This document shows positions 26,091 through 34,039 of a stretch of 64,000 nucleotides of DNA, piece by piece. Location of the stretch: NCBI RefSeq assembly GCF_000165485.1, contig NC_014623.1, positions 2,437,501-2,501,500 on the forward strand. Reading direction: 5' to 3'. Made by a program: the position numbers and the translations under genes. The DNA comes from Stigmatella aurantiaca DW4/3-1 (GTDB lineage Bacteria > Myxococcota > Myxococcia > Myxococcales > Myxococcaceae). Within the stretch, counting starts at the first letter, position 1. Every line of letters begins with the position of its first letter. The notes under the pieces were generated by a model. The model saw only the letters and a list, made by a program, of their open reading frames with translations. It had not been told where the DNA came from and searched no databases.

Positions 26091-26133
26091 AAGATTGCTG
26101 GGCTCCTCGGGATGGAGGCGGAGGAAATCGAAC
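26091..26133. other. attachment site 2: copy of the tRNA/tmRNA-end-like core
   Basis: Forty of 43 bases equal 16071-16113, in the same orientation and beginning with AAGATTGCTGGGCT. The part that corresponds to the RNA T-arm has two of the three changes, so it no longer forms a perfect stem. It lies between the truncated helix-turn-helix gene and the lipoprotein pair and bounds a 10-kb segment with site 1. It is interpreted as a duplicated or decayed attachment core left by integration. Confidence 0.7.
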
Positions 26134-26143
26134 CTGCCGCGTC

Positions 26144-26707
26144 TCATGGAGCGGGCGTTCCTCGAACAGGGTAGAGGGTCCGGAGGCGGATCCTGTGGTG
26201 GTAGACGGCCAGGTGATATTCTCCCGCGATCAGGATGAACACCTGGCTCGGAGGTTCTGGCTGGCTGTCGAGCCACGCTTCCGCATCCTCTCGGCGGGTG
26301 AACGTGGCGACCGGCGCAGGAAGCCCCTCACGTGTCATGTCCTCAAGATAGTGCTCGAGAGCACCGGGATTGGGCAGGAGTTTGCGGACCTGGGTCTCGC
26401 GAACGTAGATGATGCGGTGATACTCGTTGGCGACCAACACCTGAGCCCCCAACGGCGGCCTGGGATGCGCCTTCAGCCATGCTTCCGCCTCATCCCGTGT
26501 CTCGAAGGACGCGATGACGAGGGGCGGCGCATTGGCATCGAGACTCTTCCGATAATCTTCGAAGTCATAGGACTGCCCGCTCGCTGCGATGAACCTGATC
26601 GCGTCGATGGCGGCCAGGAGTTTCTCCTTCCTCTCCGGAGAGACCTCGTCTTCTTGCAACTGTCCGAGCAGTCCTTCTACGTCAAGGCAGAGGTCCACAA
26701 TGCTCAT
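26144..26707 (-). CDS. candidate immunity protein with duplicated motif
   Basis: A 187-residue soluble protein starting in an ATGA overlap with the lipoprotein gene. After a helical first 65 residues it carries two repeats: ASFETRDEAEAWLKAHPRPP followed by VLVANEYHRIIYVR, and ATFTRREDAEAWLDSQPEPP followed by ILIAGEYHLAVYHH. The repeat is familiar from myxobacterial proteins encoded behind Sit-type lipoproteins. No enzyme motif is visible. It is inferred to protect against the upstream lipoprotein. It lies between attachment sites 2 and 3, so the pair is the only cargo of that short segment. Confidence 0.7.
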   Translation of the reverse strand: MSIVDLCLDVEGLLGQLQEDEVSPERKEKLLAAIDAIRFIAASGQSYDFEDYRKSLDANAPPLVIASFETRDEAEAWLKAHPRPPLGAQVLVANEYHRIIYVRETQVRKLLPNPGALEHYLEDMTREGLPAPVATFTRREDAEAWLDSQPEPPSQVFILIAGEYHLAVYHHRIRLRTLYPVRGTPAP

Positions 26708-27342
26708 GGCGACACCACCGCAGAGCAGGGCGCAAGAGCATCCCCGAATGAAGCCAGAATGACCGCTGGCGCAAGGACGACGAGCCCAGCTCCAGCAGAG
26801 ACTACGACAAAAGCAACACCTGCGATGACGACCACGCTGCCCACCAGCAGCGACTTGCGGTGGCGCTTCAACCAATCCACCGCAGTGTCGATAGCCGTGA
26901 ATTCTTGAGGCTGCAACTCTTGCAGCTTCGAACAGTCGAGATAAGGCTGCATGCAGTGGCGGTTGCAATACTCTTCCTTCCCTCCCTTGCCGCGCTCGCC
27001 GGAGGTGATATGGCCAAACCCTCGAGGAAGAGGGCGGCTCATACACTCGCGCATGCACTCTCGAAGTTCCTCATCGCAATCTCGCTGATGACTCATGGCG
27101 AGCACGATGGGCGTCGTGGATGACGGCAAGCCAGTGGCTGGGGTGACCTGTGAGGTCTCGACATCCTCTGCATCCTGCCAGATGTGGGCGACGCGGCCAT
27201 CGGGCATCTCGCGGATGAGCAGTACGAAACCCGAGAGTTTAGCGACCTCAGGAGGAGCAATGTTGCGCGTGGCGCTACAGGAAGCGAGCAGGGCGCCTAG
27301 TAGTAAGGCGAAGAGCCACTCCGAGGACATGTTAAGCCGCAT
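26704..27342 (-). CDS. Cys-rich lipoprotein, SitA-like N-terminal region
   Basis: A 212-residue lipoprotein; start MRLNMSSEW, lipobox LLASC (Cys about 22). A Cys-rich part follows: RDCDEELRECMRECMS and EEYCNRHCMQPYLDC. After AVDWLKRHRKSLLVGSVVVI comes a long hydrophobic stretch (VAFVVVSAGAGLVVLAPAVI). This matches the delivery/membrane half of Sit-type toxins, but the protein ends about 15 residues later, without a clear C-terminal toxin domain. Either the pore-like hydrophobic part is itself toxic or the toxin end has been lost. The downstream gene overlaps by four bases. Confidence 0.68.
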   Translation of the reverse strand: MRLNMSSEWLFALLLGALLASCSATRNIAPPEVAKLSGFVLLIREMPDGRVAHIWQDAEDVETSQVTPATGLPSSTTPIVLAMSHQRDCDEELRECMRECMSRPLPRGFGHITSGERGKGGKEEYCNRHCMQPYLDCSKLQELQPQEFTAIDTAVDWLKRHRKSLLVGSVVVIAGVAFVVVSAGAGLVVLAPAVILASFGDALAPCSAVVSP

Positions 27343-27394
27343 GCGCAGGCTTCTACTACAGCCCCCACTCCTCGTCCGCGCTCCATACGGCGTG

Positions 27395-27568
27395 GGAGGC
27401 GGCAGGAATCGAACCCGCATCAAGGCGGAAGCAAAACCCTAAGCAGGTCGCGCTGTTACCGGCTAACGCCTTGATCTCACGCAGGATCGTTCCCCCGCTC
27501 CGTCCCGTCTCGTCCCGTCTCGTCCCGTTCTTATCCCCGCTGGAGGGGCACACTGGGGGCACATGCTG
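27395..27568. other. attachment site 3: core and arm motifs
   Basis: Positions 27395-27418 equal the T-arm/acceptor part of site 1 with one mismatch (minus strand GGTTCGATTCCTGC, then CGCCTCC). Next comes a region with GCGCGAC..GCTTAGGG on the minus strand, similar to that beside site 1, then three tandem copies of CGTCCCGTCT-like sequence (27503-27533). The motif GAGGGGCACACTGGGGGCAC (27543-27562) is a near copy of that at 16011. The order here is core then arm, opposite to site 1 (arm then core), as expected for the other end of a related element. The remaining bases to 27716 show nothing else. Confidence 0.6.
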
Positions 27569-27775
27569 CCCCACAGGGTAAATCCGCTCCCGGATGGGCG
27601 CGGCCTGCCTTCCCCGGGCTCACGAGAGGCCCGTGGGAGGTGAACGGTAGCATGTGCCCGGCGTGGTGTAGCTGGGGAGGGGTAGGTGTAGGAGCACGGT
27701 TGGACGTACCGGCGGAGTATCCGCTGCACGAGACCCGTCTGGCGGGGTTGAGCGGGTGCGCGCAGGGTGGCGTGC

Positions 27776-28126
27776 ATGGCAAACGCAGAGCTGTGGAAGA
27801 AGCGGATTGAGGACTGGCGCGCCAGCGGGTTGAGCGCAGCAGAGTATTGCAAGGGCCAGGAATTCACGACGGGCCCGTTGTACCGGTGGTCCAGCCGACT
27901 GGCGGAGGCCGCGCGAGGAGAGGCAGGCCCTGGCGTGCCGCTGGTGCGACTGGTCCGCGGCATGGGGCCCCGTGTCTCGGCGCCTGTGAAGACCGAGCGA
28001 GGGGCTGCTGAGGTCATCATCGAAGTGGAAGGGGCGCGCATCCTGGTGCGGCCCGGGACGGATGTGGCGACGGTGCGGGTGGCGCTGGAGGCACTGGGGC
28101 CTGCGGTACGGGGGCCGGGGCGATGA
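27776..28126 (+). CDS. tnpA: IS66 accessory protein TnpA
   Basis: A 116-residue protein with an N-terminal helix-turn-helix: ELWKKRIEDWRASGLSAAEY then CKGQEFTTGPLYRWSSRL, the common start of IS66 OrfA proteins. The C-terminal half is beta-rich. It is required with TnpB for transposition in studied IS66 elements. The start at MANAELW was chosen over a GTG three codons earlier. It overlaps tnpB by four bases. Confidence 0.88.
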   Translation: MANAELWKKRIEDWRASGLSAAEYCKGQEFTTGPLYRWSSRLAEAARGEAGPGVPLVRLVRGMGPRVSAPVKTERGAAEVIIEVEGARILVRPGTDVATVRVALEALGPAVRGPGR

Positions 28127-28464
28127 TTCCGCACGGCGTCGAAATCTTCGTCGGGCTGGAGCCGATTGACTTGCGCTGGGGCTTCGAGCGGCTGGCGGGG
28201 GTGGTGGAAGAGCGCCTGGGCCGCCAGACGCGCAGCGGCGCGCTGTTCGTCTTCTTTGGCAAGCGTCGCACCGCGCTCAAGGTGCTCTTCTACGACGGCA
28301 CGGGGCTGTGCCTTTTCTACAAGCGGTTGGACGCGGGCGGCTTCCAGGTGCCACGGGGTTTGGAGGAAGGCGCCACCCACCTGGCGGTGGAGGAGCACGT
28401 GCTGGAGGAGTTGCTGGACGGACTGCGAGTCGAGGCGCCGACTCGCGGCCCTCGCCCGCATTGA
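28123..28464 (+). CDS. tnpB: IS66 accessory protein TnpB
   Basis: A 113-residue protein with the classical Orf2 signature: IFVGLEPIDLRWGFERLAGV, FVFFGKRRTALKVLFYDGTG and CLFYKRLDAGGFQVP. It starts in an ATGA overlap with tnpA. The exact biochemical role in transposition is unsettled. It appears full length and intact. Confidence 0.93.
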   Translation: MIPHGVEIFVGLEPIDLRWGFERLAGVVEERLGRQTRSGALFVFFGKRRTALKVLFYDGTGLCLFYKRLDAGGFQVPRGLEEGATHLAVEEHVLEELLDGLRVEAPTRGPRPH

Positions 28465-28507
28465 AGTCCTGGAGGCCTGGGCCACGTGCCGCGCCCCTAC
28501 TGGGTAG

Positions 28508-30247
28508 GTGGGAGTCGACAGCGCCGACGTGGGGGGTTACAAGGCCACAGTGTCCCAGCACGAGTCCCCTTCGGCCCCCCAGGCCCGTATTGCCGAGCTT
28601 GAAGCGCTGCTGAGCGCCGAGAGGCAGCGCAGCGCGCAGTTGGAGAAGGAGCGGGAGGTGCTGAAGGCCTCGCACGAGCGGCTGCGGCTGGAATTGGAGC
28701 TGCTCAAGCAGCGTCTCTTCGTGGCCAAGGCCGAGCGAGTGGACAGTCGGCAATTGGAGCTGGAGTTCGCCCAGAAGCTGCGCGCCCTGGACGAGGTGGC
28801 CGGCACGCTGGGCATGGCCTCGGGCGAGACGTCAGGCGGCGCGGGGGCGAAGCAGAAGCGCAAGCCCTCGGGCCGCCGGGACTTGAAGAGTCTGCCGTTG
28901 GAGGAGAAGCGGGTGGAGATTGCCGACCCCGTCTTCGACGCACTGGTGGCCCAGGGCAAGGCCGAGCGAATTGGCTTCGAGGAGAGCTGCAAGCTGGCCT
29001 GGCAGCGCGGCGGCATGCGAAGGCTCGTCATCGCCCGGGTGAAGTACCGCACCGTGGATGAGGGCGGCGAGGCCTTCCTGGCGTCGGCGCTGACGCCCAA
29101 AGAGCTCTTCTTCCGCTGCCTAGCCGCGCCGTCGCTGCTGGCCCACCTGGTGATTGGCAAGTACTGCGAAGGGCTGCCGCTGTTCCGCCTGGAGCAGCGC
29201 CTGGCGCGCGACGGGGTGCCGGTGGACCGGGGGACGATGGCCCGGTGGATGGAGGAGGTGGGCGCGACGGTGGGCACCACGGTGGTGGCCGCGATGCGAG
29301 ACGAGGCGCTGGCCACCGCCTTCTGCATCGCCACGGACGCCACAGGCGTAGCGGTGCAGCCGGAGCCCACGCAGGGCCAGCGCCAGGCGTGTCGGCGGGG
29401 CCACTACTTCGTGCAGGTGGTGGACAAGGGCGCCGTCTTCTTCGAGTACACACCGCGCGAGACGAGCGCCGCAGTGTTGGAGCTCTTCAAGGGCTTCAGC
29501 GGGTACGTGCAGGCCGACGCGAAGAGCGTCTACGACGCCCTCTTCCGTCCTACCGAGGAGCCGCCGCAGGAGGGCGAGGCCGAGGTGCGGCACGAGGTAG
29601 CGTGCTGGGTGCACTGCCGCAGAGGTTTCTGGGAAGCGACGGCTGCCAAAAGCCTCGTAGCTCGGGAGGGGCTGGCTCGAATCGGCCGCATCTTCGAATT
29701 GGAAGCGGTGTGGAGGGACAAGCCCCCGGAGGAGATTCACCGACTGCGACTGGCGCACCTGCGGCCGCACGTGGAGTCCTTCTTCCGCTGGGCCGAGGTG
29801 GAGCACACGCAGGTGCGGCAGGAGCGCGGCCTGTTGCGCAAGGCGCTCGGCTACGCCGTGCGGCACCACGAGGCCCTGCGACGCTTCCTCGAGGACGGTC
29901 GGCTGCTGCTGGAGAACAACCGCTCCGAGAGAGAATTGCGGAGGCTCGCCGTCGGCAGAAAGGCGTGGCTCTTCGTCGGCAGTGATGACCACGCGCAGAG
30001 CGCCGGCCACCTCTTCACCCTCATCGCCACCGCGCGGCTGCACCGCCTTGACCCCGAGGCGTACCTGAGGGACCTCTTGAGAGTGCTGGCTCACTGGCCT
30101 CGGGAGCGCTACCTGGAGCTGGCCCCCAAGTCCTGGGCCGCTACGCGAGCCCGCCTGGTGGCCACCGAGCTCGACGCCGAAGTGGGCGAACTCACCGTCC
30201 CGAAGCCGCTCGCGGCCCCGGCCGAAGAGCAGTCGCCGCCGCGCTGA
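28508..30247 (+). CDS. tnpC: IS66 transposase TnpC
   Basis: A 579-residue transposase with GTG start. Residues about 22-75 are a leucine-zipper-like coiled coil (ARIAELEALLSAERQRSAQL). A zinc-binding-like segment follows, then PKELFFRCLAAPSLLAHLVI and VDRGTMARWMEEVG. The catalytic part includes CIATDATGVAVQP (first Asp), GYVQADAKSVYDALF (second Asp) and LLENNRSERELRRLAVGRK (Glu), followed by the conserved WLFVGSDDHAQSAGHLFTLI. All three acidic residues are present and there is no frameshift. Confidence 0.94.
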   Translation: MGVDSADVGGYKATVSQHESPSAPQARIAELEALLSAERQRSAQLEKEREVLKASHERLRLELELLKQRLFVAKAERVDSRQLELEFAQKLRALDEVAGTLGMASGETSGGAGAKQKRKPSGRRDLKSLPLEEKRVEIADPVFDALVAQGKAERIGFEESCKLAWQRGGMRRLVIARVKYRTVDEGGEAFLASALTPKELFFRCLAAPSLLAHLVIGKYCEGLPLFRLEQRLARDGVPVDRGTMARWMEEVGATVGTTVVAAMRDEALATAFCIATDATGVAVQPEPTQGQRQACRRGHYFVQVVDKGAVFFEYTPRETSAAVLELFKGFSGYVQADAKSVYDALFRPTEEPPQEGEAEVRHEVACWVHCRRGFWEATAAKSLVAREGLARIGRIFELEAVWRDKPPEEIHRLRLAHLRPHVESFFRWAEVEHTQVRQERGLLRKALGYAVRHHEALRRFLEDGRLLLENNRSERELRRLAVGRKAWLFVGSDDHAQSAGHLFTLIATARLHRLDPEAYLRDLLRVLAHWPRERYLELAPKSWAATRARLVATELDAEVGELTVPKPLAAPAEEQSPPR

Positions 30248-30320
30248 GAGCGTCGCAATCATCTCTTCAGCATGAGGCAACCCTCCGGCTCACGGAAGAC
30301 GGGGCTCGTGCAGCGGATAC

Positions 30321-30430
30321 GTCCGAGCTGGACGCGCGGCGACCGTGGCTGCCGTCCTGGCGCGCCCCGGGCCGAGCTGGAGCTGTCCGACGCGCGCACC
30401 ATCATGCCGAGCTGGGATTGTACGGGCGTT
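30321..30430. repeat. GC-rich repeat unit flanking IS66
   Basis: This 110-base stretch matches 31665-31770 closely, sharing GCGGCGACCGTGGCTGCCGT and GGGCCGAGCTGGAGCTGTCC. It is therefore a detached copy of the minisatellite family. It overlaps no credible gene and lies between the IS66 right end and the stop codon of the next gene. Confidence 0.7.
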
Positions 30431-30439
30431 TCCCGTGCC

Positions 30440-30961
30440 CTACCGCTTCAATGTCGCGGGCGGCTGGATGCCGTATCGTGCTGCCTCGCGTCGGGCGTGC
30501 TCGATCCCGTCAAGCATCTGTTGGCGCGAAGAGCGATCCTTGCGGCGCCTCAATACCCTGCGCTTTGCGTCCGCCAACATCTCAAAAGCGTTTCGGGCTT
30601 GCTCCGGGAAGTTGTGCAAGGACTGCACATAGATCGTCGAGATGTGGTAGCGGCTCCAGAGATTCGGGAAGCCCAGTCGTTTGAGCCTGCGAAGCCACGG
30701 GCCAAAATCCTTCCATGGGCGATCCATCCTGAATGCCGCGTTCAATGCATCCTCTGCCGTCAGGCGCTTGAGGTGCAGGCGTTCGCCAGGAGTTCGCGCC
30801 TCTCGTGCAAACTGTCGCTCTAGATCCTTGAGCGCGGCCACGTAGGCGTCAAAAGGCACTTCTGCGAAAATCATTCCGAGGGTGAGCCACTGGCGTTCCT
30901 CGGCAACCTTGTTCCACCATTCCCAACGAAGGCGGGCCACGGCTAGGAGCCTCCGAGACAT
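30440..30961 (-). CDS. hypothetical protein partnered with a lipoprotein
   Basis: A 173-residue basic soluble protein, helical, with many Arg/Trp (RRLLAVARLRWEWWNKVAEE, WLRRLKRLGFPNLWSRYHIS, ending in RRRKDRSSRQQMLDGIEHAR). No signal peptide or membrane segment is seen, and I do not recognise the family. It overlaps the end of the lipoprotein gene by 19 bases, as in the other lipoprotein/partner pairs of this window, so an immunity role is possible but only inferred from arrangement. Confidence 0.6.
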   Translation of the reverse strand: MSRRLLAVARLRWEWWNKVAEERQWLTLGMIFAEVPFDAYVAALKDLERQFAREARTPGERLHLKRLTAEDALNAAFRMDRPWKDFGPWLRRLKRLGFPNLWSRYHISTIYVQSLHNFPEQARNAFEMLADAKRRVLRRRKDRSSRQQMLDGIEHARREAARYGIQPPATLKR

Positions 30962-31491
30962 TCAAAGTCGTTGACCTCTTTGGGCCAGTAGCCCAGACCA
31001 GTGCACTTGTCGTAGCAGGACGCGCAGATGGTCCGGCCATGCTGCCCGCGCTTCTCGTACTCGCCCCCAAGCGCTATGCACTGAACGTAATAGTCGAGGC
31101 ATTGCTGATCCCTCTTCCGTTTGTCGGGAGGGGCTGTATCCGTGGGGGGCGGCGGGTACGGATTCGGATCCGTCCGGGGCGCCTGCTTGGGGGCCCGCGT
31201 GGGTGCCTTCCCAGGGTCTATAGCTCCGCAGCGTTCGAATTCGCCCCGGTGCTGCTTAAGGCAGCAGGAAACGGTGCTGTCAAACGGGCCGCATTGGGCG
31301 GGGGCGGCCTGCGCGATGGCATCCCCGCGCTGAGCCGATCCCTGCCCACGTACGGCGGCCCCATCCGCAGAGCCCGATGCGCCGGAACCCTCATGGGCAG
31401 CTTGCGTCGAACTACAGCCCACACTCGCTAACAGGTTGGCGCAGAACAGGAGAGCACAGCGAAGGCACCACGAGTTGGCGTGCTGAAACAC
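30943..31491 (-). CDS. Cys-rich lipoprotein of unknown function
   Basis: A 182-residue protein. The start is a GTG at 31491, five bases after AGGAGG, which is far better than the upstream ATG at 31557. The signal segment CLRCALLFCANLLASVGC ends in a lipobox-like SVGC. A Ser/Gly/Ala-rich spacer, a Cys motif (STVSCCLKQHRGEFERCG) and a Pro-rich linker follow. The C-terminal 55 residues form a compact Cys-rich domain (QQCLDYYVQCIALGG, TICASCYDKCTGLGYWP). No known toxin signature is seen, but the layout (lipoprotein, linker, small C-terminal domain, overlapping partner) resembles Sit-type effectors. Confidence 0.65.
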   Translation of the reverse strand: MFQHANSWCLRCALLFCANLLASVGCSSTQAAHEGSGASGSADGAAVRGQGSAQRGDAIAQAAPAQCGPFDSTVSCCLKQHRGEFERCGAIDPGKAPTRAPKQAPRTDPNPYPPPPTDTAPPDKRKRDQQCLDYYVQCIALGGEYEKRGQHGRTICASCYDKCTGLGYWPKEVNDFECLGGS

Positions 31492-31559
31492 GGGGGCCTC
31501 CTGGGAAGAGCCCGACTGATCGGAGTTATCGCAAATCCCCCGGGGTAGGTTGCGCACGC

Positions 31560-32335
31560 ACCAACACGTCAGACGAGATTTTAGGACCTAACACGTCCCA
31601 TGCCATCACAGTCCCCCCGTGCCGAGGTGGACCCGTGCGAGGCGCCCGAGTGGAAGCTGTCCGACGCGCGCGCCACCGGCCCGAGCTGGACGCGGCGACC
31701 GTGGCTGCCGTCCTGACGCGTGCCACCGGGCCGAGCTGGAGCTGTCCAACGTGGGCGCCCACGAGGCCGAGCTGGAGCTGTCCAAAGCGCGCACCACCGG
31801 GGCCGAGCTGGGCGCCTGGGCGCGCGCCCACGGGGCAGAACTGGGACGCAGGACGCGCGCCACGCTCCGGTAGCGCCGGGGTAGGTGGCCCCGGTGGCCT
31901 CGGTGGTGGCGCCGGGCAGGTGCCCCGGTGGCGCAGGTGGAAGTCCCGCTGAAGTCCTGAGCGAACGCCGCGCACGCTGCACGGTGCCCAGCCGCGCCAC
32001 TCCGCCGCGCGCACTCCATCTGCGCCGCCCGCAAGGTCCTCGGCTGCCCGTCTGCACGCTTGCCGATCAACTTTCACGCTTCGTCCATGGCTGGGCACTT
32101 CCCGTTGCACTGTGTCACCCCTGGCCCGGGTAGTTCCGGGCTGTTTAGCGAGTGTGGAAGGTCGGGTGAGGTGAGGGTCGGGATGAATCCCAGGGGGGGG
32201 TAAGCCCTCCTGTGCGGCGCGTTCAGGCGCCTTTATTTGCTGTCGGGTGACACCGCCGGGAACAACGCCGGTTGTCACGCCAGGACGCGCCAGCCGTCAC
32301 GCCAGGACGCGCCAGCCGTCACGCCTTGAGCCTAG
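31560..32335. repeat. minisatellite array plus second copy of the conserved non-coding segment
   Basis: Positions 31640-31870 repeat a roughly 35-base unit containing GGCCGAGCTGGAGCTGTCC and GCGCGCACCACCGG. Positions 31875-31935 have GGTGGCGCCGGG-type repeats. Positions 31980-32280 are a diverged copy of 14200-14500: CTCCATC, GCACGCTTGCCGATCA, CTGTGTCACCCCTG, GGGTAGTTCCGGG and GGGTGACACCGCCGG occur in the same order. Unlike at 14.6 kb no excisionase or integrase follows; the similarity stops at about 32.29 kb before three short TCACGCC(AGGACGCGCCAGCCG) repeats. Confidence 0.65.
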
Positions 32336-32398
32336 AGGTGGAGTCGAAGGGCTCGTTCCGATGAACAGCCTGACCGGGTTCGCAGCGCGTGTCGGCAG

Positions 32399-32806
32399 CT
32401 ACCGGGGCCTCAGCCGCTCCGTCAAGAGACAGAGTCCGCACACGATCAGATGACAAACACCCAGAAGGCTCGCAGCCGCGAGCGGTGAGAGCGCATTCCG
32501 AAGGAAGGCCGAACCAAGGGCACCCAGGAGCATCCATGCCCCCCATGTGCCCAGAAACACCGGTAGCTTTTCCGGGGGACGGACGGCCAACGCTCGAACT
32601 CCCAGAAGGGCCGTGCTCCCCGCGAGAAGGCCCGCGACACCCCCCGCGAGTGCCCCCACCGCGAACAATCCCCCGGTCAGTACCCGGTCCGTCAAAACAC
32701 CCAGGGCCTCGCCGACGAAGAGAAGCATCAGCCCCATCCACCAATACACGGCAATGGAGCCCATCATCCCAAGCGTCAGAATCAAGATTCCGCTGATGGG
32801 TCTCAT
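32399..32806 (-). CDS. small integral membrane protein
   Basis: A 135-residue protein; the start at MRPISGILIL is preceded by GAGGAA. Four transmembrane helices are evident: ILILTLGMMGSIAVYWWMGL, a second from GLMLLFVGEAL into LTGGLFAVGALAGGVAGLLA, FLGTWGAWMLLGALGSAFL and AAASLLGVCHLIVCGLCLL. The family is not recognised. It lies 21 bases downstream of the broken gene at 32828-34038, so it may have been its membrane partner. Confidence 0.6.
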   Translation of the reverse strand: MRPISGILILTLGMMGSIAVYWWMGLMLLFVGEALGVLTDRVLTGGLFAVGALAGGVAGLLAGSTALLGVRALAVRPPEKLPVFLGTWGAWMLLGALGSAFLRNALSPLAAASLLGVCHLIVCGLCLLTERLRPR

Positions 32807-32827
32807 GGCTTCCTCGCAACGCATCCG

Positions 32828-34038
32828 TCAAAAGCCGAGGTTCTTCTTCAGCCAGTTCTCTGCCTCTTGGAGGACTTTTTCGGCTTCCTTCGCTCCCTTT
32901 TCGAGGTTCTCCTTGGCTTTGATGCTGCTCAAGAGGGAGCTGCCCACTGTCACTTGCTTGGCCTTGGGAGTCACAGGAGGGGCGGGAGGTCGCGCCTGCA
33001 AACGCACGCCTTGGTTCGCGTGGCTATAGACGAGGGCGTCGACGAAGACCTGCGCCACTTCCTTGGCGGCACCTACCAAGTGGAGATACGAAGCCTCAAG
33101 CAGGCTTGCCTTGAGTTGGTTGTTCTGCCGCAAGCGATTCAGCAGGTAGATACTGCCAAAATCCGCCACTTGATCAGCCAATTTCTCAATCAACTCATCA
33201 CGGTTGCCGGGCGTGGCCCCCTTGAATTCACCACCCAGCATCTTCAGGAACACAGTGCAGCGGCTCTTCCATTCACTGCCAGGGCTCCCGGGAGACAGGT
33301 ATTCCTCGAGGACATCCGCGATCAACTTCCCCTCGGGTATTTCCAGGGCGCTGGGACCCTCGTCGTCGCTCTTGTCTCGTGCGACGACGTACCCGGCGAC
33401 ATCCCCCTCCAGGTTGTTGGAGCCTCCGAAATTGAGCCCGACGAAACGAGTAAGCGCGGGGCTGTTGGGAGAAGACTCCCTGTCCTTGGCGAGCATGCCA
33501 GCGCCCCCCCCCAATGTCGCCAAGCCACGTACTCAATTCCAATCCAGTGCCCCCCTGCATCGGCAACGTTGTGTTGCGCGCGATGCGGCTCCTTCGCGCG
33601 TCCATGCCAATGATGAGATGGCTGAAATCGACTCGAAGAGGTTGTTCTTCAAGAAGGGACGAGGATCATCAGGCATGGAAGAGTTCGTGTACACCTGGAA
33701 TCCCGCTTGCGAACCGGGCTCTTCTCCCCTTGATAGTCCGCGCTCCACACGGTCCCGTAATAAACGCCACGAATGACGTGGATGCGATCTTCCACATCGT
33801 CATAATCATTCGCGATGAGACGCTCTTCGGTTGCTCGGACAAGATCGATGAGCTGACGGAAGTTCTTGGCAGGCTGATGGTTTTTGACGGTATTCAGCTT
33901 GGTTGTAGGTTTTTTTTCAAAGCCATCGGCTCCCCCATAGGACTTCAAGTAGATGGAGTTCGGCCAGCCTATCTGATCCAGGGTCCGAGGGCCACCCCAG
34001 GCAGCGGGGTGGCTACCTTCGGCTTGCGCCCGGCTCAC
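32828..34038 (-). pseudogene. multiply frameshifted gene of unknown family
   Basis: One protein can be followed across four frames. From 34038 it reads LDQIGWPNSIYLKSYGGADG through RIHVIRGVYYGTVWSADYQG. Near 33.73 kb it shifts to GFQVYTNSSMPDDPRPFLK, near 33.65 kb to PLRVDFSHLIIGMDARRSR through LELSTWLGDIGGG, and at the nine-G run (minus strand, 33504-33512) to AGMLAKDRESSPNSPALTRF. It then continues to the end (LQEAENWLKKNLGF). Removing one G from the run restores the last junction. The C-terminal 231-residue frame could still be expressed alone. The family is unknown. Confidence 0.65.
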
Positions 34039-34039
34039 A

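Larger units (their letters stand above)
27717..30320 (+). mobile_element. IS66-type insertion sequence
   Basis: Carries the three standard IS66 genes in order and ends in inverted repeats GTATCCGCTGCACGAG(A/C)CCCGTCT at 27717-27740 and complementary at 30297-30320. The outer 8 bases on the two sides differ (CCGGCGGA and GTCCGAGC), so no target duplication is visible; deletion or recombination after insertion is likely. The right end abuts the GC-rich repeat unit of the 30.3 and 31.6 kb regions. Confidence 0.88.

Noticed and set aside
27395-27480. Complete tRNA gene at attachment site 3
   Set aside because: Same reason: CGCCTCC has no complementary GGAGGCG at the expected distance.
31640-31870. 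CRISPR array
   Set aside because: The repeats are contiguous and degenerate, with no unique spacers of even length and no cas genes nearby.
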